A DNA stretch of 64,000 nucleotides from Micropterix aruncella (lineage: Eukaryota; Arthropoda; Insecta; Lepidoptera; Micropterigidae). The position numbers and the translations under genes were made by a program. This document shows, one piece after another, positions 57,430-64,000 of this stretch. How positions within the stretch are numbered: the stretch's first letter is position 1; each line of letters begins with the position of its first letter. The notes below the pieces were generated by a model. The model had not been told where the DNA came from. It was given only the letters and a program-made list of their open reading frames with translations, and made no database searches. The stretch lies in the NCBI GenBank assembly GCA_944548615.1, contig OX155961.1, positions 23,651,620 through 23,715,619 on the forward strand. The letters are read 5' to 3'.

Positions 57430-58060
57430 TCATCAGCCGGTAGACGTCCACTGATGAACATAGGCCTCCTTATAGAATAACACGATGATCAATCTTGAGC
57501 CGCCGCCATCCACCTACTTCCGCAGCAATGTCATTGGTCCATTATTGTGGTAGGCCGTCCTACACGGCGTCTGCCAGCTCGTGGTTGCCACGAATGAACT
57601 TTTTTCCCCAACGGTAGTCGGTTCTGTGAGCTAATATGGCCTGCCTATTGCCATTTAAAGTTGCTATTTGAACGTACTATGTCAGTGACCTTGTTTCTTC
57701 AGAGGATTTTCTTAATTCGGATCCTATTACGAAGTGAAACTTAAAGCATAGCTCTCTCCGTGGATCGTTGCGCGACTTTGAGCTTGTGTTAGAGGCCAGT
57801 AGTTAGCGACGACGTCTTAGTGCCGTATGCCACCACTGGAAACCCCCATTTGTTCTGCGAGCTATTTTTCTTCCATTGCCATTTCAAGTTGCTCAGTTTA
57901 CGAGCTATGCCAGTGGCTTTGGTTGTTGTGCGGATTTTTTCGATTCGGATCTTATCACGCAGTGAATCTCCAAGCATATCTCTCTCCATAGCTCGTTGCG
58001 CGACTTTGAATTTGTGTATAACGCTAATAGTTAGCGACCACGTCTCAGTGACATGTAACT
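57430..58060 (-). pseudogene. RTE-type retrotransposon, two C-terminal coding fragments in tandem
   Basis: The minus frame of 57,789-58,060 reads QRAMERDMLGDSLRDKIRIE, then ATGIARKLSNLKWQW. This is the segment just after the reverse transcriptase of RTE elements, where QRAMER.MLG.SLRD.IRN.EIR is typical. 57,640-57,790 is a second, diverged copy of the same stretch. It continues at 57,430-57,640 toward the element's end, including AGGCCTATGTTCATCAGTGG on the minus strand, a widespread repeat end in moths and butterflies. Frameshifts are frequent, and no catalytic domain remains. Confidence 0.7.
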
Positions 58061-58144
58061 TTTATAGACTTTCGTCTTGAGACTCTTCGGTATTTGTAGG
58101 GGAGGATTTTATCAAAGATAAATCTATCATAATTTGACAACATT

Positions 58145-58660
58145 TTTTTATGAGCTTCACCATTCTATCATGGATTTTACGATTCATGGAATGCGTGTCA
58201 TCAATATGTTAAAATCGGTAATATTTTCTTTAATATTATAATTCTAACGTTTCTAATCGATCAACTATTTCTCCCGCCTATGACGTCACCAGGCGGCGCA
58301 ATAACTGACCACAGGTCTTTTGATATAAGGCCCTTAGATTTTTCTTGTGAAGTTACATTACATCCCTCCACAAGAACTCCACAAGAAACTGCTACATTAA
58401 ATCAACTCCTACATTACACCACAGTAACTCCTACATTACATCCCTACAAATCGACCGAAAACTATTGACGCCTAAAAGGCCATCATGACCCACGTCATTA
58501 ATGAAATCGTTCCCATTTATACGATTGAGTCACATACATTGGAACTCCAGAATAAGCTAAACAACGTAGCACTGGCGGCACTTTGCCCAATATCACATAC
58601 CATAATTAATGCTATGGATTGACTTTCCATATAAAAAGTAATATAGATGTCGGTGTTACA
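58145..58660 (+). repeat. Dispersed repeat Y, copy 1
   Basis: It matches 61,136-61,460 in the same orientation: CTTCACCATTCTATCATGGA, GGAATGCGTGTCA and CACCAGGCGG. It contains a small internal repeat of CTCCACAAGAA/CTCCTACATTA. Confidence 0.75.
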
Positions 58661-58839
58661 AACTGTTCTATTTTAGTTCTAATCATTCCGTGCATCTTGG
58701 GTGATGATGACCTTCTTTATGTTACCTTGTTCTTTACGTCTTGACTCCCCGTTCCATCCCAACTCCCATTCGGTAGCCTCCTCTAAGAAGGACTTAACCT
58801 AGAAGGGCCGGTGTGAACTCTGCCTGGACTATGATAGTG

Positions 58840-59030
58840 GTTTTGGTTCTTGTGCGGATTTCCTCGTTTCGGATCTAATCACGCAGTGAAATCAAATGAA
58901 TAGCTCTCTCCATGACTCGTTGCGCGACTTTGAGCTGGTGTTAGAGACCAATAATTAGCGACCACGTCTCAGGGTCGTATGCCATCAATGGAAACACGCA
59001 CTAATTATAGACTTTCGTATGGTATTTATA
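58840..59030 (-). pseudogene. RTE-type C-terminal fragment, third copy
   Basis: It is nearly parallel to 57,880-58,050 at the DNA level (CACGCAGTGAA, CTCGTTGCGCGACTTTGA, TTAGCGACCACGTCTCAG). No intact frame. Confidence 0.65.
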
Positions 59031-59106
59031 GGGAAGGGGGGGGGGATCAAATATATATGTGTTAGCTTGATAATATACATCTGATATATTTGATAGCTTA
59101 GACATA

Positions 59107-59330
<224 letters not shown>

Positions 59331-59747
59331 TCTTACAACTTGGTATAGAGTTAACAGTGAGATCGTACAGATATGATTTGTAATTATTTATATATGTAAT
59401 AAGAAAATGAATACATCCCATACGATCATTCTATACGAATGCCCAACTAGACCGAACAGCCTGTATTTGGGCATACGAAATATATAGCCTTTGTTTTTTT
59501 AGTAGTACTGACGTTTGAGTAGTACTGACTAATAGACTACTTTCAATACTAACACCAAGATAATGAATAAAGAAATAAAATATAAGAAAATAACTGAAAA
59601 AAAGAAAATTAAAAAATAAAATGGCATAAAATAGTAAACATATTAATACAAATATATATGATAAAGGGTTAGTAACATACATATATACACATATACACAT
59701 ACAAACATATATACATACATATATAATAATACACACACACACATGTT
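59331..59747 (-). repeat. 3' UTR of the non-LTR fragment at 59.7-60.6 kb
   Basis: It lies between the ORF2 stop and the A-rich tail on the minus strand, and includes short TACATA/CACACA simple repeats. Confidence 0.55.
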
Positions 59748-60560
59748 TTAAATTATTGTATGAAGCAATTCATTTTCAGTCTTTGTACGACCTACTTCGT
59801 AAAGGAGCCATTTTTTTACTTTTATCTTAAATTGGTGTATATTTTGAACATTTTTACTGACTCTTCTAAAGTATTTTAGGTTAATTTTTGGGGCGATGAA
59901 ATACAACTGTCTTTGGGCAAAGGTTGTATGTACGTGAGCAATTACATAGTTCGTCCCTTCAGCCATTCTAGTTGGTCTTTGCTGCTGGCTTCGGGAACGT
60001 TTCTCTAAGGTCTTGTAAAAATGTATTAGGCATTGTTTCACGAACAACTGACGAATATCCAAAACACTTGCTTCGCTGAACAGCAGGTCAGAGTCATGGC
60101 GGGGATGTTTTCTGTAAGTAACCCTCAATAATAATTTCTGGGCTTTAACCAGTGGTTCAAGTACTTGTTTCGTACAGGCCCCCCATGCACTGATACCGTG
60201 CATCCATAAGCTTTGGCAAAGCGCCGTGTACACAATTTTTAACGTCGGTTTTGCCAGAATATTACGTAGCTCACGAAAGACGTATACTAACTTTCGAGTG
60301 CGTGATGTAAGTTCATTTAGTTGGTTCTTCCAGGTTAACTTGGAATCAATGGTCAAACCAAGATACCTAATCTCGCCTTCTTTATGAACGATCGGGCAGG
60401 CGCAGTTGGGTGGCTTAGGGCAGTTGATAGAGTGAACCTTCAGTTGGAATTCGCTTGTTGTAACGTCTGATCGCAATCCAAATGAGACCATTTTAGTCTT
60501 TAAAGCATTCAGCGTCAGCACGTGTCTATCTAGCCAACCTTTCACAATGTCTAGATTCAT
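59748..60560 (-). pseudogene. Non-LTR reverse transcriptase thumb and C-terminus, 5' side replaced by (AT)n
   Basis: An open frame of 270 codons covers the part after the YADD motif: [53 protein letters not shown] and LVKAQKLLLRV, to the end. It lines up with the element at 18.8-20.7 kb (KYLGITIDNNLKW, LIYGQLGWGG, LIKAQKALIKV), so both are one family. The frame is intact here but begins exactly where an (AT)n array starts, so the catalytic region is gone. No function remains. Confidence 0.85.
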
Positions 60561-61129
<569 letters not shown>

Positions 61130-61135
61130 GCAATA

Positions 61136-61460
61136 TTTATTGACTTTCACCATTCTATCATGGATTTCCCGATTCATGGAATGCGTGTCAACAAAAGGTG
61201 AAAATCGGTAATATTTTGTTTAATATTCTAACGTTTAAAATCGATAAACTATTTCTTTCACCTATTATCCCACCAGGCGGAGCATTAACTTAGTTTTCTT
61301 CTTGTGGAGTTACATTAAATCCCTTGTGTATACAAATCAACCGATAACTATTAACGCCTGAAAACACCGACATTTGAATAAGCGAAGCTTAAAGTGACAC
61401 CTTTGCCCTATATCAGGTTCCATAATTTATGCTATTGATTGACCCCTTAAATATAAAAAA
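61136..61460 (+). repeat. Dispersed repeat Y, copy 2
   Basis: Second copy of 58,145-58,660, shorter, in direct orientation. Together the copies bracket the (AT)n/non-LTR/(AT)n block. Confidence 0.75.
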
Positions 61461-61679
61461 ATAAAGAATATAAATAAAATATAAGCTTAACATCTAGATA
61501 ATAGTCTTAGGAAACTACGTTTCCAAGATCCGCCCAAAATACTGTAATCCGCCTAAACTCCTGTAACGCTTTGCACTATTGCGCCCCCCAGGACTGGCCT
61601 CAAGTGATTCTTTTATTAAAATTACCTTTTCGAGGAGGCTCCCAAATAGGAGCTGAAACATGAATTGGACCAGCCGGAG
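61461..61679. other. Unassigned
   Basis: Short intergenic stretch with no supported frame. Confidence 0.4.
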
Positions 61680-62141
61680 ATCAATCTGGATTTCGGGGAG
61701 TTAGCCTACTAGTTGTACAAATGAAACAGCCCATAACAACTCGACTGATGGAACATATCAAAGCTTTTAAAAACGGTCAGCAAGAAAAATCGGCGATCTG
61801 CGAACATATATTACATAGCAGAACTAACCATTGGGTGAAGTTTCCAAATCCTCTTTTAATATCCAAAGAACAATTTTTTTTCCTTTCCCCGCATGATCCG
61901 GAAAGTAATTGAAATAAGGAAAACCCCCAAACTTCAATAAAGACGACGGCTTCAAATTATCTACTAAGTGGAATTCTCTTCTTAAAATGTTCTCGATTCC
62001 CATCGCCGAGAGCAAGAACGTAACACAAGATACAGGAAGTGTTGTGTGCACGGCGGATTTCAAAATCCATGTTCGCCAAACCCGCCGCCCCACCACCGTT
62101 ATAATCTGGTAAGTTACAGTAGCAGTTTGCCGACTACCGGC
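61680..62141 (+). pseudogene. Penelope-like retroelement, C-terminal (GIY-YIG endonuclease) fragment
   Basis: The first frame reads MKQPITTRLMEHIKAFKNGQ, QEKSAICEH, HWVKF and ISKEQFFF. This is close to the helix after the GIY-YIG motif in Penelope-like elements, where TR..EH...........SAI..H....H is typical. At about 61,935 a frame change leads to NFNKDDGFKLSTKWNSLLKM and FSIPIAESKNVTQDTGSVV, the usual end, where FN...G..LS..W......I is typical. The GIY-YIG tyrosines should lie just before 61,710 but are degraded, and the reverse transcriptase is absent. The sequence then runs into the arm shared with the fold-back hairpins. Confidence 0.6.
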
Positions 62142-62164
62142 AGAACAACGGGTGACGATTGTCA

Positions 62165-62260
62165 GCACTTCAGTCTACCCTGGATAACGGCGTTTGCAAC
62201 ATCGCCAAAACGTCGGGTGCTAAAAATGTTACGCGGAATTTTCGTTTTACTATGTGAAAA
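62165..62260 (+). repeat. Single arm of the fold-back hairpin family, downstream of the Penelope-like fragment
   Basis: CAGTCTACCCTGGATAACGG, then CAACATCGCC, AAACGTCGGGTGCT and GTTACGCGG match the right arm of the hairpins at 46.1-46.5 kb and 12.2 kb. The flank CCGCGATAATCTTCGATTTC is shared with the right flank at 12,290. Here it is not folded back. Confidence 0.8.
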
Positions 62261-62289
62261 AACCGCGATAATCTTCGATTTCAAACTGG

Positions 62290-62658
62290 ATTTATTCCCA
62301 CGCTGCATGGAACGATAACATGAGGCAGAATATTATATACTTACTGCGTCAATTGGCTTCCATTATATGAAATGCATTTTCCTCTATTCTCCAGACGGGA
62401 GCGCCATTCCGGCGGATCGTTTATGGTCGCCGTAGGAAAGGTGTGTGTCGGCGATCAGGCATCGACGCCTGGCTTGTCGGCCAATGTCGGTGATCGCGCA
62501 CTGTCCCTCGGGTCCAGTGATTTATGGGCCGCCAGTAGTGCGGACGTCTAGTGTTGCCGCGACAGGGCCGCCCTAATCTCCGATTCTCTACCTAGCCACG
62601 TCGAACATGCGACTCTCCACTGTTTGTGAGCAGTTAAATTCTCTGTGGATTTCGGGTT
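62290..62658. other. No gene recognised
   Basis: Moderate GC; read in all frames without a recognisable product. Confidence 0.45.
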
Positions 62659-63072
62659 TTGTGCGGCTGTGAAAATTTCATGTATATTGTTGAAGACGTT
62701 TTAAAATTATACCGATTTAGAATACAGCGCCATGCATCATCATGGTTTAGCCACAGAAACTTGCACGACAAATCAAGGATCAACAGACAAGAAGCCAACA
62801 AATTAAAAACACAAGGCAAGCTACTGGGTCAAATTATAATATTCCGATTGTAAAGTCTTCATTTGCCCAAAGACATTTTTACTTCCCTTGCGCCGAGATT
62901 TTATAATAATTTAAATGAGAGTTATAAGAATGCAAACAACTTAAATTCATTCAAAATACTTATAAAGAAGTACCTGCTTGAAAGGGGTCCATTGTATGCT
63001 GTGTCTCAATCGCTCTCGCTAATAATTTTTTTTATTAAATTATTAGCGAGAGCAAATAAGTTGTTTTATTAA
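62659..63072 (+). pseudogene. Probable non-LTR ORF2 C-terminal fragment
   Basis: LPKDIFTSLAPRFYNNLNES, then FKILIKKYLLERGPLYAV fits the last part of CR1/Jockey-type ORF2 proteins (FYN.LP......FK..LK.YL...FY). A stop separates it from the frame before it (62,659-62,853). The downstream sequence carries the 3' tail seen at 3.9 kb. Confidence 0.5.
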
Positions 63073-63445
63073 ATTATGTATTACTAACTATATCAAATCT
63101 CTTGTATTATTTGCTTATGTATATATATATGTGTAGGTATGTATATATATATTTATGTATGTGTGTATGTATGTGTATGTATATATGTATACATTCTTAT
63201 GTATTATGCAATGCAACATAAGTTCATAATATCAAAAGAGTCAGCTCGTCGATACCATTAAACAAAAACCAGCATCCCTAGATACGGGTCTCTGAACCTA
63301 GTTAGGAATGCGCATAAACATTTTCACCATAGGATGTGCTCAATCTCTCCCAACTCAACCATATTATGTTAATGGTGTGTATATGACATATTTAACGTTA
63401 TTGTAAATTAATAAATAAAATAAATAAAATAAAATAAAGTAAGTT
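63073..63445 (+). repeat. 3' UTR and A-rich tail of the preceding fragment
   Basis: It contains a short TATG simple repeat, the block CAGCATCCCTAGATACGGG shared with 3,910, and an AATAAATAAAATAAATAAAA tail. Confidence 0.55.
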
Positions 63446-63455
63446 CGTTCGTTCG

Positions 63456-64000
63456 TTAACGTGCCCGGGCGAATTCAGGACACGTCTTTCCAAACATGTG
63501 CGGCCTGCATGTCCTTGTCATTTGCTTCTTGTAGATCCTGGTGTGTGATGGAGGTTGACAGTCGCGGGCAGGATCAGAGGTGGTCTTCATTATCCATTGT
63601 TCCACAGATGCATATTTGGGGTTTCGGCAACTTGTCACACCCATCCTCAGTCTGTTCAGACTACGCCAGGTAATGAAGGGGAGATAGGACCCCAGTGCTA
63701 TCTGTTCCTTAACATACGTGCCAAGTAAATCCCTCCATTGAGTTATGCGATTCGATGATTTACTGCCATGGAAAGTTTGTCTTCCGCTCATGAATGACTT
63801 TCGCGATTTGACGCGATTGTAGTTTGGTTCTTGTCCGTGCAGTGGGTGTCTTGGGTTATCTATCACCTTTAGGAGTTCTGAATCAGCCAGGACATCACGA
63901 CGAATTACAAAGGGGCGATGCCGATCATCGAATAAAGCTTTTCGACGGGAGTAGGTTTAAGGTAGCGGAGACAATTCTTGTTGAATCGTTCAAAGCAGTG
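63456..64000 (-). pseudogene. Non-LTR retrotransposon ORF2 C-terminal region, frameshifted, runs off the right edge
   Basis: Minus strand, from the edge: YLKPTPVEKLYSMIGIAP then a stop; in another frame RRDVLADSELLKVIDNPRHP, PLHGQEPNYNRVKSRKSF and TWRSLNRLRMGV. In a third frame a C-x-C...H...C zinc motif reads CICGTMDNEDHL, then SCPRL, followed by HQDLQEANDKDMQAAHVWKD. This is the post-reverse-transcriptase tail of non-LTR elements that end in a CCHC knuckle. At least two frameshifts are present. The polymerase part would lie beyond the window. Confidence 0.65.

Noticed and set aside
57430..57640. Separate small gene on the plus strand in the GC-richer stretch
   Set aside because: The minus strand reads as the degraded end of an RTE element with its widespread terminal sequence.

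Overview
The window looks like a transposon-packed piece of an insect nuclear genome, most likely Lepidoptera. The base composition is AT-rich, and there are long (AT)n arrays and a 200-base assembly gap. The repeats seen are types I associate with moth and butterfly genomes: non-LTR elements ending in short-unit tails, RTE fragments ending in the sequence read here as GTAGACGTCCACTGATGAAC, Helitron ends of the TC...CTAG type, mariner remnants, and a BEL/Pao element. The order is inferred from this repeat content and was not tested by any search. There are no bacterial genes, rRNAs, CRISPR arrays or convincing tRNAs.

Left part (1 to 24.1 kb). The only host-gene-like sequence is at the left edge on the minus strand. 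It is a frameshifted trypsin-like serine protease domain carrying the GDSGGP motif, followed by a cysteine-patterned clip domain that runs off the window. The rest is broken transposons. These include C-terminal pieces of several non-LTR retrotransposons, two mariner fragments, a 0.6 kb dispersed repeat in two copies, a fold-back hairpin at 12.1 kb, a decayed reverse transcriptase at 18.8-20.7 kb, and a complete-looking non-autonomous Helitron (20,869-21,952) with an internal 404 bp tandem duplication.

Middle (24.1 to 38.9 kb). A nearly intact non-LTR retrotransposon on the minus strand has ORF1 (coiled coil plus an SGNH-esterase-like fold without a visible catalytic serine) overlapping ORF2 (endonuclease plus reverse transcriptase, one in-frame TGA). 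A second, plus-strand element of similar type lies against the assembly gap. Its 3' UTR is split by a hAT deletion derivative (33,160-34,280) with a perfect 8 bp target duplication. A Helitron 3' end at 36.8 kb contains an inserted non-LTR tail.

Right-centre (38.9 to 53.8 kb). A young BEL/Pao LTR retrotransposon on the minus strand has two 1,099 bp LTRs that differ at six positions and a 5 bp target duplication (ACAAG). Its gag is interrupted by a 6,764 bp piggyBac-type TTAA insertion. Removing the insertion and one TTAA restores the gag frame. The insertion carries no visible transposase. It holds large palindromes, three fold-back hairpins and a tandem array of an unidentified repeat of about 0.9 kb (called family X here).

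Right part (53.8 to 64 kb). Family X recurs as a large imperfect inverted repeat (54.7-56.0 kb), and pieces also occur at 17.3-17.8 and 35.0-35.4 kb. After it come tandem RTE C-terminal fragments, a non-LTR fragment sandwiched between two long (AT)n arrays, a Penelope-like C-terminal fragment that runs into the same sequence that forms the fold-back hairpins, and two more non-LTR fragments. The density and nesting suggest heterochromatin or a repeat-rich (for example W-linked) region; this is inference. The candidates for something undescribed are family X and the Penelope/fold-back link.
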